In this document: positions 8,218-16,949 of the stretch, piece after piece | How the letters are laid out: the number at the start of each line of letters is the position of its first letter | Numbering within the stretch: the stretch's first letter is position 1 | NCBI GenBank assembly: GCA_041749015.1 | Contig: JBGTCD010000004.1 | Location: 1-27,109 of the forward strand | DNA from: JBGTCD01 sp041749015 | GTDB taxonomy: Bacteria; Bacteroidota; Bacteroidia; Cytophagales; Cyclobacteriaceae | Direction of reading: 5' to 3' | DNA: 27,109 bases | The notes under the pieces: generated by a model | What the model was told of the DNA's origin: nothing | The model's database searches: none | Seen by the model: the letters and a program-made list of their open reading frames with translations, nothing else | Program-made: the position numbers and the translations under genes

Positions 8218-9681
8218 ATGAAAGTGAAAATTTTACTATCAGCACTATTGATCATCCCGGCGTATTTATCTGCTCAAAGAATTGTGGAAGTGCCCCAGGG
8301 TTTTGGTACTTTAAATAATACTATTGCCGGAGATACTACCGCTACAGGAGAAAGGGTAGATGAAAACACTATATATCAGCTAGAGCGAGGTGGAACTTAT
8401 CTTTTAAATGGTTCAATTAGAAACCTTGGATTTAAGATCAGAATACATGCTGATGAAGGGCCAGGACAAAGACCCATGCTTCTTCCTGCCAGACTTTCTG
8501 ATGGCATTAGTACTGATACTCCAATTAGGGTTCTTGGAGATGTAGAACTCAAAGATCTTAGAATTACAAATTTTGATGAGTTGGGCAGGCTCAATACCAG
8601 AATGATAAGGGTGGGAGTGTCTGATGTGCGGCTCACAATCGATAATTGCGTTTTGGATGCCGATGGTCAATCGGCAATAAGACTTGATGCCCCTAACTGC
8701 AAGGTTTACATTACGAATTCCATAGTTAGTAATATCGGCCGGCCTTCTGATCCAAATAATGGTAGAGTAGTAGATACTAGGGGAAATATCACTGATACCA
8801 TTTTTGTAGAGAATACCACCATGTACAATATCACCAGCAGGGCCATTCGTACGGACGGGGCCTTGATGAAGTACGTGGCATTTAATAATTGTACTTTTTA
8901 TAATTTTGGGCAAAGGCTGGTTCCTTTGGATGCGGTTGCTGACTTTTATTTTACCAATAATATTATCATTAATCACTCCTTTTATGGTGTGGCTGCTGGA
9001 ATGTCTACCAGTGCGATATCCACTGATTCTTTAAATCAAAATCAAATTGATCAGGGGTTGGTTCAAAACTTGAATATCCTAAATAATAACTTTTTTTTGG
9101 ATGCTGAGATTCAGGATATACTATGGAATAATGGTGCAGATACGGTCAGCACATTTAATTCTGATACAAGGGCTTGGCTTACCGCCACAAATTCCTGGGA
9201 TTTTGTTTTCATGGAAGAAGTCACATTCAAAAAAGCTCCGGTTACTCCAATTGCCATAGTACAGGCATCGGTAATTGAACCCGGCACTGAGCCAGACTGG
9301 GATCTGTCAGGTAGCCCATTTAATTTCTTTTATGATGAGTCATTTGCATCATCCACAAGAGCACTTGATGGAGGTAGACTTGGTGACAGGACTTGGACTG
9401 ATGAAGATGAAATTTTATCAGTTCGCCGTCCGCGAACATCCAATTTTAGTTTATATCCCAATCCATCAAAAGGTATGCTTACATTGAGTGCACCTCAAAT
9501 TTTGAACGTGGAACGGATAGAGATTCTAGATGGTACGGGAAAAAGAAATTTAATTGAACCATATGCCAGTGATATGAATAATCTTCATTTTGAGGTCAGA
9601 GGCCTGAGACAGGGCATTTACATTTTTAGAATTATAGAGCGCAATGGGACGGTAAGTAATTTAAGATTTATAAAAGAATAA
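8218..9681 (+). CDS. Secreted beta-helix protein with T9SS sorting domain, possible pectate-lyase fold
   Basis: A 487-residue exported protein. The signal peptide is about residues 1-19 (cleavage near LSA-Q). The middle (about 55-290) has repeated short strands with asparagine turns (IRIHADEGPG, ITNSIVSNIG, VENTTMYNIT, FNNCTFYNFG, NNIIINHSFYG), the pattern of a right-handed parallel beta-helix as found in pectate-lyase-like and chondroitinase-B-like proteins. The last 79 residues (from 409, NFSLYPNPSKG...LRQGIYIFRI...LRFIKE) match the type A T9SS C-terminal sorting domain, so the protein is probably moved through the type IX system and anchored at the cell surface. It is 11 bases downstream of the receptor gene and likely in its operon. 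It may be a surface lyase or a binding protein; I cannot point to the catalytic Lys/Arg and calcium-binding aspartates, so enzyme activity is not claimed. Confidence 0.85.
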   Translation: MKVKILLSALLIIPAYLSAQRIVEVPQGFGTLNNTIAGDTTATGERVDENTIYQLERGGTYLLNGSIRNLGFKIRIHADEGPGQRPMLLPARLSDGISTDTPIRVLGDVELKDLRITNFDELGRLNTRMIRVGVSDVRLTIDNCVLDADGQSAIRLDAPNCKVYITNSIVSNIGRPSDPNNGRVVDTRGNITDTIFVENTTMYNITSRAIRTDGALMKYVAFNNCTFYNFGQRLVPLDAVADFYFTNNIIINHSFYGVAAGMSTSAISTDSLNQNQIDQGLVQNLNILNNNFFLDAEIQDILWNNGADTVSTFNSDTRAWLTATNSWDFVFMEEVTFKKAPVTPIAIVQASVIEPGTEPDWDLSGSPFNFFYDESFASSTRALDGGRLGDRTWTDEDEILSVRRPRTSNFSLYPNPSKGMLTLSAPQILNVERIEILDGTGKRNLIEPYASDMNNLHFEVRGLRQGIYIFRIIERNGTVSNLRFIKE

Positions 9682-9696
9682 TCAGTGCCATAATTA

Positions 9697-10722
9697 TTAG
9701 GGTTTTTGGGTACTATCTCTGATTATTAATTCACTTTTCACCATTTTACTGCTATCCTCAATCTCTAAACCTTTGATTTTGGAAATTAGGTATTCTGCAG
9801 CTACTGAACCCATCTCTTCAGATGGATGGTTTACGGAGGTAATCGGAGGATCTGCATATTGAGCAAATGGCTCATTATTAAATCCCATCAATAATATATC
9901 ATCTGGAACTTTTATATCCAGAGATTTTAACAATGATAGCATTTTCATTGCGGCATAATCATTGTATATCATAATTCCCTCAGGTCTCTCAGGGCCCTTT
10001 AATACTTTAATTAGAATTTGATGGTCAAACCATGTCAAATCATTTGCCTCAACAAAAAGCTTTCTATTAAAATTTAAATTATTCCTCTTAATGCATTCCA
10101 GGTGACCTTCATAACGCCTTTTAAAATTCAGAAGCTTTAGGGGACCATGTATATACAAAATTCTACTGATTCCCTGATCAATCATATGTTGGGTAGCCTT
10201 GAAGGAAATATCAAAATTATCCCCAACAACTATGTCATGCTCTAATCCAGGACATACCCTGTCAAAAAATACCACTGGTACGTCATTTAATTTTATATTA
10301 TCAAAATGGTCAAAATTATTAGTTTCATTTGAAACAGAAACCAAAATACCCTCTACCCGAGCTTTTTCAAAAGTATTGATACTTTTTATTTCTCGCTCCA
10401 TATTTTCATCAGAATGACTTAAAAGTAAATGATACCCTTCTCTCTCTGCAACCTCTCTAATACCTTTGATAGCCTTTGAAAAAAATTGATTGACAAGCTC
10501 TGGCACGATTACCCCAATAATTCCGCTCTTTTGTTTTCTGAGATTTTGGGCAATAGTATTAGGATGATAATTCATTTCATTTGCAGCTATTAAAACTCTC
10601 TCTTTAGTTTCCTTATTTACATCGGCATGATTGTTTAATGCCCTTGACACAGTGGACTTTGAGATTCCTAAGTGCTCCGCAATACCTTGAATAGTTTTTG
10701 ACACAATTTTCACTGTTTTCAC
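9697..10722 (-). CDS. LacI-family transcriptional regulator of the uronate/pectin locus
   Basis: A 341-residue LacI/GalR-type regulator. The N-terminal helix-turn-helix (about 11-32, TIQGIAEHLGISKSTVSRAL) is followed by the hinge helix (about 54-63, NTIAQNLRKQ). The periplasmic-binding-protein-like effector domain runs from about 68 (GIIGVIVPELVNQFF) to the end. No ATG exists at the start: GTG codons at 10722, 10713 and 10704 are the candidates, and the first gives the usual N-terminal length. It is divergent from the catabolic operon, with a double operator 25 bases from its own start, so it probably represses both itself and the operon. The same operator unit stands before the sigma-factor operon. 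The effector is not readable from sequence; a pathway intermediate such as 2-keto-3-deoxygluconate or a uronate is plausible. Confidence 0.92.
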   Translation of the reverse strand: MKTVKIVSKTIQGIAEHLGISKSTVSRALNNHADVNKETKERVLIAANEMNYHPNTIAQNLRKQKSGIIGVIVPELVNQFFSKAIKGIREVAEREGYHLLLSHSDENMEREIKSINTFEKARVEGILVSVSNETNNFDHFDNIKLNDVPVVFFDRVCPGLEHDIVVGDNFDISFKATQHMIDQGISRILYIHGPLKLLNFKRRYEGHLECIKRNNLNFNRKLFVEANDLTWFDHQILIKVLKGPERPEGIMIYNDYAAMKMLSLLKSLDIKVPDDILLMGFNNEPFAQYADPPITSVNHPSEEMGSVAAEYLISKIKGLEIEDSSKMVKSELIIRDSTQKP

Positions 10723-10747
10723 CCAATTTAAACTAAATTTTGTTTTC

Positions 10748-10771
10748 GGGAACGATCCCGGGAACGATCCC
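10748..10771. promoter_or_regulatory. Tandem double LacI-family operator between lacI and uronate operon
   Basis: The 12-mer GGGAACGATCCC occurs twice without a spacer (10748-10759 and 10760-10771), as a direct repeat. Each copy is a near-palindrome centred on CG. The unit equals the right half of the palindrome at 2688-2711. The site lies 25 bases from the lacI GTG and 66 bases from the SDR ATG, so one regulator bound here could control both directions. The region to 10837 is very A/T-rich and likely holds the operon promoter, though I could not place its boxes reliably. Confidence 0.8.
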
Positions 10772-10837
10772 TTAAAAAATTATATAGTAAATTAAAAAAA
10801 TGATTATTATTATTATGATTAAAGAATAATAAATCTA

Positions 10838-11659
10838 ATGAAAATCAATCAGCTCTTTTCATTGAAAGATCAAAATGCCATTGTCACTGGTGGATATGGA
10901 ATCCTGGGATCAGCTATGTGTTTAGGCCTTGCCATGTCAGGAGCCAGGGTTGGTGTTCTGGGTCGTTCGATTTTGAAATGTGATAAAGTGGTAGAGTTAA
11001 TCAGATCCCATGGCGGAGCAGCTATTGGCTTGGAGGCAGATGTATTAGACGAAGATGCACTCAATATGGCAAAACAAATTTATGAAAATGAATTTGGTGC
11101 TGTGAATATTCTGGTGAATTGTGCCGGAGGGAATATGCCTGGTGCTACCATTCCACCAGAAAAGAATTTTTTTGATCTAGATATTACTGATTTTGATAAG
11201 GTAGTCCGGTTAAATCTAACAGGGACGGTACTACCCACTCAGATTTTTTCTCAGTCCATGGCCAATGTTAGTAAAGGGGTTATTATTAATATTTCATCTA
11301 TGACGGCGTTCAGGCCTATTTCAAGGGTTGGTGGGTACTCCGCAGCTAAAAGTGCTGTGACCAATTTTACAGAATGGCTGGCTATTGAAATGGCAGGTAA
11401 ATTCGGGTCCGGCATCAGGGTCAATGCTATCGCTCCCGGGTTTTTTTTAACCGATCAAAACAGGTCATTACTTACCAATCCTGACGAGTCATTGACTTCA
11501 AGAGGGCAGCAAATTCTGGAGAACACCCCATTTAAAAGATTTGGGGAACCGGAAGAACTGGTAGGGACACTTATCTGGCTTTGCAGCCCGGCCTCCAAAT
11601 TTATAACTGGAGTCACTATACCTGTAGATGGTGGTTTTAACGCTTACAGCGGGGTATGA
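10838..11659 (+). CDS. SDR-family fructuronate reductase / D-mannonate oxidoreductase (UxuB-type function)
   Basis: A 273-residue classical short-chain dehydrogenase/reductase. The cofactor motif TGGYGILG is at 17-24, NCAGG at 94-98, catalytic Ser around 153-154, and the YSAAK motif supplies Tyr167 and Lys171. Its stop overlaps the uxuA start (ATGA), so translation is coupled to mannonate dehydratase. That context points to NAD(P)H-dependent reduction of D-fructuronate to D-mannonate, the reaction done by SDR-type enzymes such as YjmF in Bacillus, instead of the long-chain UxuB of enterobacteria. KduD (keto-deoxyuronate reductase) belongs to the same superfamily and is the main alternative. 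It is the first gene of the divergent operon and lies just behind the operator at 10748-10771. Confidence 0.85.
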   Translation: MKINQLFSLKDQNAIVTGGYGILGSAMCLGLAMSGARVGVLGRSILKCDKVVELIRSHGGAAIGLEADVLDEDALNMAKQIYENEFGAVNILVNCAGGNMPGATIPPEKNFFDLDITDFDKVVRLNLTGTVLPTQIFSQSMANVSKGVIINISSMTAFRPISRVGGYSAAKSAVTNFTEWLAIEMAGKFGSGIRVNAIAPGFFLTDQNRSLLTNPDESLTSRGQQILENTPFKRFGEPEELVGTLIWLCSPASKFITGVTIPVDGGFNAYSGV

Positions 11660-12825
11660 GCTTAATTCAATCAATGCGGTGGTTTGGGCCCGATGACCCA
11701 GTAAGTCTTTCTGATATTAGACAGGCGGGGGGTACAGGTATCGTTACGGCGCTACACCATTTTCCTAATGGGGAAATATGGCCTGAGGCAGATATTAAGA
11801 TTAGAAAAGACACAATTGAACGTGCTGGCCTTCGCTGGGATGTGGTAGAAAGCGTACCAGTTCACGAAGATATAAAAAGAAGAACAGGAAATTATGATTC
11901 GCTTATCAGGAATTATCAGGAAACTATCCGCAGGCTTAGCAGAGCTGGAATTAAAACCATTTGTTATAATTTCATGCCGGTCCTTGACTGGACCCGCACG
12001 GATCTTGGTTTCATAATGCCTGATGGCGGTAAAGCATTGAGATTTGATATTGTTGCGCTGGCGGCTTTTGATATTTTTATCCTAAAAAGGAATGCTGCGA
12101 CATCTGATTATAGTCCGATTGTTGCTGGAAATGCTGCGGTTTTTTTTAGTACTCTTGATGCAAAACAAAAGGATCTTTTAACACAAAATATTATTGCCGG
12201 ATTGCCCGGCTCCGAGGAAAGTTATGGGCTGGATGATTTTCTTATCCAAATCGAAGGATATTTGGGTATCGAAAATGAAAAATTAAAGGCAAATCTTTTT
12301 GATTTTATCAATGCCATCGCGCCTATAGCCGATGAATTTGGTGTTAAAATGGCTATTCATCCTGATGATCCCCCTTTCACACTTTTCGGATTACCCAGGG
12401 TAGTGAGCACCGCCGAAGATATCCAGTCTATTTTAGACGCTTGCGATAATTCAGCAAATGGGCTTTGTTTTTGCACCGGTTCTTTCGGAGCAAGATACGA
12501 CAACGACATTCTTTCAATGGCAAAAGCTTTTAAAGAACGAGTCCATTTTCTCCATTTTCGAAATGTTAGCATAGAGTCTCAGGGTGTTTTTCATGAAGCC
12601 AATCATCTTGGAGGTCATGTGGACTTTTATGAGATCATGAAAACATTTGTAAAGGAATCTAAAAGGAGAGGTGAGGACATTCCTATGCGACCTGACCATG
12701 GGCACCAGATCTTGGATGATTTTGATAAAAAAACCAACCCTGGGTATAGCGCTATAGGCCGGCTCAAAGGCCTTGCGGAGCTCCGTGGTCTTGAATATGG
12801 TATTAACAAATTTTTTAAGTTATGA
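11656..12825 (+). CDS. uxuA: Mannonate dehydratase
   Basis: A 389-residue protein that dehydrates D-mannonate to 2-keto-3-deoxygluconate in the glucuronate branch. It follows the enterobacterial UxuA closely along its length: RWFGPDDPVSLSDIRQAGGTGIV at the start (shown in part: DDPVSLSDIRQAG), VVESVPVHEDIK, YNFMPVLDWTRTDL, MAIHPDDPP, CFCTGSFG and MRPDHGHQ near the end, then NPGYSAIGRLKGLAE. The His and Cys in MAIHPDDPP and CFCTGS and the His residues in HFRN and DHGH are the expected metal ligands and active-site residues. The length is normal for the family. It overlaps its neighbours by 4 bases on both sides (ATGA), showing strong translational coupling. Confidence 0.97.
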   Translation: MSLIQSMRWFGPDDPVSLSDIRQAGGTGIVTALHHFPNGEIWPEADIKIRKDTIERAGLRWDVVESVPVHEDIKRRTGNYDSLIRNYQETIRRLSRAGIKTICYNFMPVLDWTRTDLGFIMPDGGKALRFDIVALAAFDIFILKRNAATSDYSPIVAGNAAVFFSTLDAKQKDLLTQNIIAGLPGSEESYGLDDFLIQIEGYLGIENEKLKANLFDFINAIAPIADEFGVKMAIHPDDPPFTLFGLPRVVSTAEDIQSILDACDNSANGLCFCTGSFGARYDNDILSMAKAFKERVHFLHFRNVSIESQGVFHEANHLGGHVDFYEIMKTFVKESKRRGEDIPMRPDHGHQILDDFDKKTNPGYSAIGRLKGLAELRGLEYGINKFFKL

Positions 12826-14249
12826 AACAATTTTTGGATGAGGATTTTCTATTAGAATCAAAGTCAGCAGAGGAGTTGTATCATATGCATGCCAGGCAAC
12901 TGCCAATAATCGACTTTCATTGCCACCTTAGCCCAAAGGATATAGCCGAAAACAGGCAATTTGAAAATATTACAGAAGCCTGGCTGGAGGGCGACCACTA
13001 TAAATGGCGGGCAATGCGTGCCAATGGAATAAATGAAGAGTATTGCACGGGAAATGCTGAGCCATTCGAAAAATTTAAAAAATGGGCAGGAACGGTGCCA
13101 TTTACAATGACCAATCCACTATACCATTGGACTCATTTGGAATTAAAAAGGTATTTTAACATCTCAGGTCAATTACTAACTACTGAAACATGTGGCGAGA
13201 TTTTTAAAGAAACTTCCCGACTTTTAAAAACGGAGGAATTCAGAGTCTTAGGGTTATTGGAAAAAATGAAGGTGGAGGTAATTTGTACAACAGATGATCC
13301 TTCTGATGATCTTGGTTACCATAAAGCACATTCCGAAAGTGGAAATAATTTGGTTTTACTCCCTGCATTCAGACCAGACAATGCTTATGCTGTAAATGAC
13401 CCAAAAACCTACAATTTATACCTTGAAAAGCTCGGCGATGTTGCCGGAAAGGCCATAAACAATTACACTGATTTGGTTGGCGTGTTGGAAGAGCGGGTAG
13501 AATATTTCCATGCTTTTGGATGCCGACTATCCGACCATGGTCTTGATTTTATTCCCAAAATAAATTATGAATTATCCGACCTATCCCGAATTTTTAATAA
13601 GGTTAGAAATGGCAATCAATTACAAAAAGACGAAATAGCCCAATTTAAACTTGGTTTGTTGGTCCGGCTTGGAAAGTTATATCACCAATATGGATGGACC
13701 CAACAGTATCACCTGGGAGCACTTAGAAACAACAATTCAAGGATGTTGCGGATCCTGGGTCAGGATACCGGATTTGATTCTATTGGCGATTTTCCGCAAG
13801 CTGAAGGTTTGAGCCATTTGCTGAATCTTCTGGACACCACTGATCACCTTTCCAAAACAATTCTTTACAATTTAAATCCGGCAGATAATGAATTATTTGC
13901 CACGATGGCAGGTAATTTTGGCGATGGTACCATAGCCGGAAAGGTGCAGTATGGTTCTGCGTGGTGGTTTTTGGATCAAAAATCAGGTATGAAGCGGCAG
14001 CTAGAGACTCTTGGAAACATGGGTCTTCTGTCAAGGTTTGTAGGAATGCTGACCGATTCGAGAAGTTTCCTTTCATTTCCAAGACATGAATACTTTAGGA
14101 GAATACTATGCAATTTGTTGGGTTCTCAAATCGAAAAAGGATTGCTGCCAAATGATAAGAAGTGGATAGGCCAAATGGTTAAAGCCATAAGTTATCAGAA
14201 TGCAGCTTCTTATTTCAATTTACCTAAAGAAAATACCATAAATGTTTAG
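12822..14249 (+). CDS. uxaC: Glucuronate/galacturonate isomerase
   Basis: A 475-residue uronate isomerase of the amidohydrolase-like superfamily. It turns D-galacturonate into D-tagaturonate and D-glucuronate into D-fructuronate, so it feeds both branches coded in this operon. The metal-binding start IIDFHCHLSP (about 29-38), the segment TNPLYHWTHLEL, ICTTDDPSDDL and the C-terminal MLTDSRSFLSFPRHEYFRR are all typical of UxaC. The length matches the family (about 470). The start overlaps the uxuA stop by 4 bases, and kdgK follows 12 bases after its stop. Confidence 0.97.
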   Translation: MKQFLDEDFLLESKSAEELYHMHARQLPIIDFHCHLSPKDIAENRQFENITEAWLEGDHYKWRAMRANGINEEYCTGNAEPFEKFKKWAGTVPFTMTNPLYHWTHLELKRYFNISGQLLTTETCGEIFKETSRLLKTEEFRVLGLLEKMKVEVICTTDDPSDDLGYHKAHSESGNNLVLLPAFRPDNAYAVNDPKTYNLYLEKLGDVAGKAINNYTDLVGVLEERVEYFHAFGCRLSDHGLDFIPKINYELSDLSRIFNKVRNGNQLQKDEIAQFKLGLLVRLGKLYHQYGWTQQYHLGALRNNNSRMLRILGQDTGFDSIGDFPQAEGLSHLLNLLDTTDHLSKTILYNLNPADNELFATMAGNFGDGTIAGKVQYGSAWWFLDQKSGMKRQLETLGNMGLLSRFVGMLTDSRSFLSFPRHEYFRRILCNLLGSQIEKGLLPNDKKWIGQMVKAISYQNAASYFNLPKENTINV

Positions 14250-14261
14250 TAATTTTAATGA

Positions 14262-15284
14262 ATGTTAGTTTTGTCAAACCATCAGAAACCAAAGGTTGTA
14301 ACGTTCGGCGAGATCTTGGCCAGGCTTTCTCCAAAAAATTATTTGAGATTAAGTGATGCAGATCAGTTGCAGCTATTTTATGGTGGTTCTGAAGCGAATG
14401 TTTCAGCTTCTTTGGCCATACTTGGTCTTTCTTCATTTCATGTAGGCGTATTACCTGATAATGACCTTGGGAATGCTGCGTTAATGCAGTTTAAAGGTAA
14501 AGCTGTAAATACCGACTTCATAATCAAAAAAGAAGGCCGCATGGGGTTGTATTTTTTGGAGGAAGGTATTGCTCAGAGGCCTACCCGCGTAATCTATGAC
14601 CGTTTTGATTCGGCTTTTTCAACTGTTAGTAATGATGAATTCGATTGGGAAACCATCCTTGAAGGTGCCGAATGGTTTCATTGGTCGGGGATCACTCCAG
14701 CCATTTCTCAGGGTGCTGCTCAGTCTTGTAGGAAAGCTATTATAACGGCCAGCAAACTGGGGATTAAAATTTCCGGAGATATTAATTACAGGAGGAACCT
14801 GTGGAATTATGGAAAAAATCCCGGTGATATCATGCCTGAACTTATTCAATATTCTAATGTAATTGTGGGCAGTACGGGGGATTACTCCAATTGCCTTGGT
14901 AAAAATTTTGGTGAGGAGTACGAATCTGCTTCTAGGATGCTGATGGAAGAATTTCCAAAGATCGAATTGTGCGCCAAGACATCGAGAAAAACTATTAATG
15001 CCAGCAGAAATAAATTATCTGCACACATGGTTAAAAAAAATGAGGCTTACTGTACCAATAAAATTGATATTTATCCTATAAGGGACCGTGTAGGTAGTGG
15101 TGATGCTTTTATGTCTGGTATTATTTATGGCATGTTAAATCAGATGAATTTAGAAGCAATAGCTCAATTTGCATTAGCCGCTGCGGTATTAAAGCACACT
15201 ACTCCCGGAGATGTTAATACTGCTTCCATAGAAGAAATTTTAAACTTGGCAAAAGGGGAAAATACAGGAAACCTACTCAGATGA
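14262..15284 (+). CDS. kdgK: 2-keto-3-deoxygluconate kinase (PfkB family)
   Basis: A 340-residue PfkB/ribokinase-family sugar kinase that phosphorylates 2-keto-3-deoxygluconate to KDPG with ATP. The N-terminal FGEILARLSP and GGSEANVSASLAILG (about 41-55) are the family's first signature. The second signature, DRVGSGDAFMSG (about 275-286), contains the anion hole and the catalytic Asp281. The position between uxaC and the KDPG aldolase gene, with a 4-base overlap to the latter, fixes the substrate with good confidence. The ATG at 14262 gives a short tail of about 10 residues before the conserved first strand. Confidence 0.95.
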   Translation: MLVLSNHQKPKVVTFGEILARLSPKNYLRLSDADQLQLFYGGSEANVSASLAILGLSSFHVGVLPDNDLGNAALMQFKGKAVNTDFIIKKEGRMGLYFLEEGIAQRPTRVIYDRFDSAFSTVSNDEFDWETILEGAEWFHWSGITPAISQGAAQSCRKAIITASKLGIKISGDINYRRNLWNYGKNPGDIMPELIQYSNVIVGSTGDYSNCLGKNFGEEYESASRMLMEEFPKIELCAKTSRKTINASRNKLSAHMVKKNEAYCTNKIDIYPIRDRVGSGDAFMSGIIYGMLNQMNLEAIAQFALAAAVLKHTTPGDVNTASIEEILNLAKGENTGNLLR

Positions 15285-15940
15285 AACCAAGTGACATAGC
15301 ACATAAAATTATTTCAAGAGGTCTGATGCCTGTATTTTTTCATCCCGATCCAGTTGTCTCGGAGTCAGTGTTGAAAGCATGTTATAATAGTGGCTTGAGG
15401 GTATTTGAATACACACATAGAGGGGAAGAGGCTTTTGGAAATTTTCTGAAACTAAGGAAGATTACAGATAAAAATTTCCCGGATATGGCCCTTGGTATTG
15501 GTTCCATAACTAATACTGATTTGGGTATTAAGTATATTAATGCTGGTGCTGATTTCGTAGTGGCTCCAAATTATGATCCCTATTTAGGTCGGATGGTCAC
15601 AAACAAAGACCTCCTTTGGATTCCCGGTTGTGGTACGCTAACCGAGATAATTAATGCCCGAGAATCAGGGGCTAAAATTATTAAAATATTTCCAGGCAAT
15701 GTATTGGGGCCTGGGTTTGTTAAATCTGTATTAGGCCCGGTTCCTGATTTAAAGCTAATGCCTACAGGTGGCGTTAATACTGAATCAGCCAACCTTCGTT
15801 CCTGGTTTGAGGCAGGGGTGGTAGCAGTTGGCATAGGTTCTCATTTATTTGATAAAAGGGTTATTAAAAATGGGGAATGGCCCCAATTGGAAGAAAGCAT
15901 CAGTACAATTCTTACCTTAATATCTGGTTTTAAAATTTAA
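15281..15940 (+). CDS. kdgA: 2-keto-3-deoxy-6-phosphogluconate aldolase
   Basis: A 219-residue class I aldolase of the KDPG/KHG family (also called Eda). It cleaves KDPG to pyruvate and glyceraldehyde-3-phosphate, the last step of the pathway encoded here. Glu43 in VFEYTHRG is the general acid/base, and Lys135 in GAKIIKIFPGN forms the Schiff base. PTGGVN (about 161-166) and VGIGSHLF near the C-terminus are the phosphate-binding loops. The length is typical. The start overlaps the kdgK stop by 4 bases, and the TRAP transporter genes follow after 10 bases. Confidence 0.95.
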   Translation: MKPSDIAHKIISRGLMPVFFHPDPVVSESVLKACYNSGLRVFEYTHRGEEAFGNFLKLRKITDKNFPDMALGIGSITNTDLGIKYINAGADFVVAPNYDPYLGRMVTNKDLLWIPGCGTLTEIINARESGAKIIKIFPGNVLGPGFVKSVLGPVPDLKLMPTGGVNTESANLRSWFEAGVVAVGIGSHLFDKRVIKNGEWPQLEESISTILTLISGFKI

Positions 15941-15950
15941 TTCTTCTTAA

Positions 15951-16949
15951 ATGTTATATAGAATTTTACCTTTCTTTTTTTTTGCCTTCCTCTTCAACTT
16001 TGGATGTCAGGGAAAAGAAGATGTCAAGACCATCACAGTGGCTCATGGATTGGATGTAAACCACTCGGTTCACCAAGCCTTGATATTTTTAGGTAGAGAG
16101 CTTGAGCGGGAGTCAGGAGGAAAATTTAAGGTTAAGATCTTTCCAAATCAACAGTTGGGTACAGAACGTGAGTGTCTTGAGTTGTTGCAGATTGGCAGTA
16201 TTGGCATTACAAAGGTTTCTACCGCCATACTTGAAAATTTTGCCCCTAAATTTAAAGTTTTTAGTTTGCCTTATATCTTCAATGACCGGGGGCATCAATT
16301 CAGAGTACTTGATGGGCCGATAGGTCATGAGTTATTATCTGAAGCTGAAAAGTTTCAATTGAAAGGATTATGCTTTTATGATGCAGGAGCCAGAAGTTTT
16401 TATACCAAATCCACGGGTATATTGGGTCCTGATAACCTGAGAGGGCTAAAAATCAGAACGCAGGAAAGTACGACAGCTATTTCGATGATGCAGTTTCTTG
16501 GCAGCTCTGCCACTCCCATCAGTTGGGGAGAATTATATACAGCATTACAGCAAGGCATTGTGGATGGAGCTGAAAATAATTTACCGAGTTATTTTCTTTC
16601 TAGACATTTTGAAGTATGTCCCCATTACTCCTTCAATGAACATGCTATGGTACCAGACATGCTGCTCATCAGCCTAAGAGTGTGGGAAAGTCTTAATACC
16701 CAAGAGCAACAATGGCTAAAGGAAGCAGCCAATGCTTCAGTAGCATTTCAAAGGAAAACATGGGCCAAAAATGAACAGGTAGCATTAACAGGGTTGCGCA
16801 CCGCTGGAGTAAGTTTCTACTATCCGGATAAGGATTTGTTTTTTCAAAAAGTAGCCCCGATTTGGAAAGAAAATTTAGATGAGGATCTCAATTTATTGGT
16901 AAAAAAAATTAATGATTTGAGAGAAGTGCCTATTGCTAATTATGATTGA
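15951..16949 (+). CDS. dctP: TRAP transporter substrate-binding lipoprotein (DctP family), probably uronate-specific
   Basis: A 332-residue DctP-type solute-binding protein that would capture uronates in the periplasm and hand them to the DctQM permease. The signal ends in a lipobox-like NFGC (Cys19), so it is probably a lipoprotein rather than a free periplasmic protein. TITVAHGLDVNHSVHQAL opens the mature domain. The family arginine that binds the substrate carboxylate is Arg169 in GLKIRTQES, and the segment WGELYTALQQGIVDGAENN (about 192-210) is the TRAP signature. It lies directly behind the complete catabolic set and overlaps dctQ by 8 bases. Galacturonate or glucuronate as ligand is inferred from the operon. 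Confidence 0.93.
   Translation: MLYRILPFFFFAFLFNFGCQGKEDVKTITVAHGLDVNHSVHQALIFLGRELERESGGKFKVKIFPNQQLGTERECLELLQIGSIGITKVSTAILENFAPKFKVFSLPYIFNDRGHQFRVLDGPIGHELLSEAEKFQLKGLCFYDAGARSFYTKSTGILGPDNLRGLKIRTQESTTAISMMQFLGSSATPISWGELYTALQQGIVDGAENNLPSYFLSRHFEVCPHYSFNEHAMVPDMLLISLRVWESLNTQEQQWLKEAANASVAFQRKTWAKNEQVALTGLRTAGVSFYYPDKDLFFQKVAPIWKENLDEDLNLLVKKINDLREVPIANYD

Noticed and set aside
8413..8976. 187-codon minus-strand open frame inside the T9SS beta-helix gene
   Set aside because: It lies wholly within a well-supported gene on the other strand, has no recognisable domain and reads as a shadow frame.
9677..9727. Inverted repeat AATAATCAG / CTGATTATT between the T9SS gene and lacI as a bidirectional terminator
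   Set aside because: The loop is 33 bases, the stem is A/T-rich and no T-run follows on either strand.
13780..14082. 100-codon minus-strand open frame inside uxaC
   Set aside because: Shadow of a strongly conserved enzyme gene, no separate signals.
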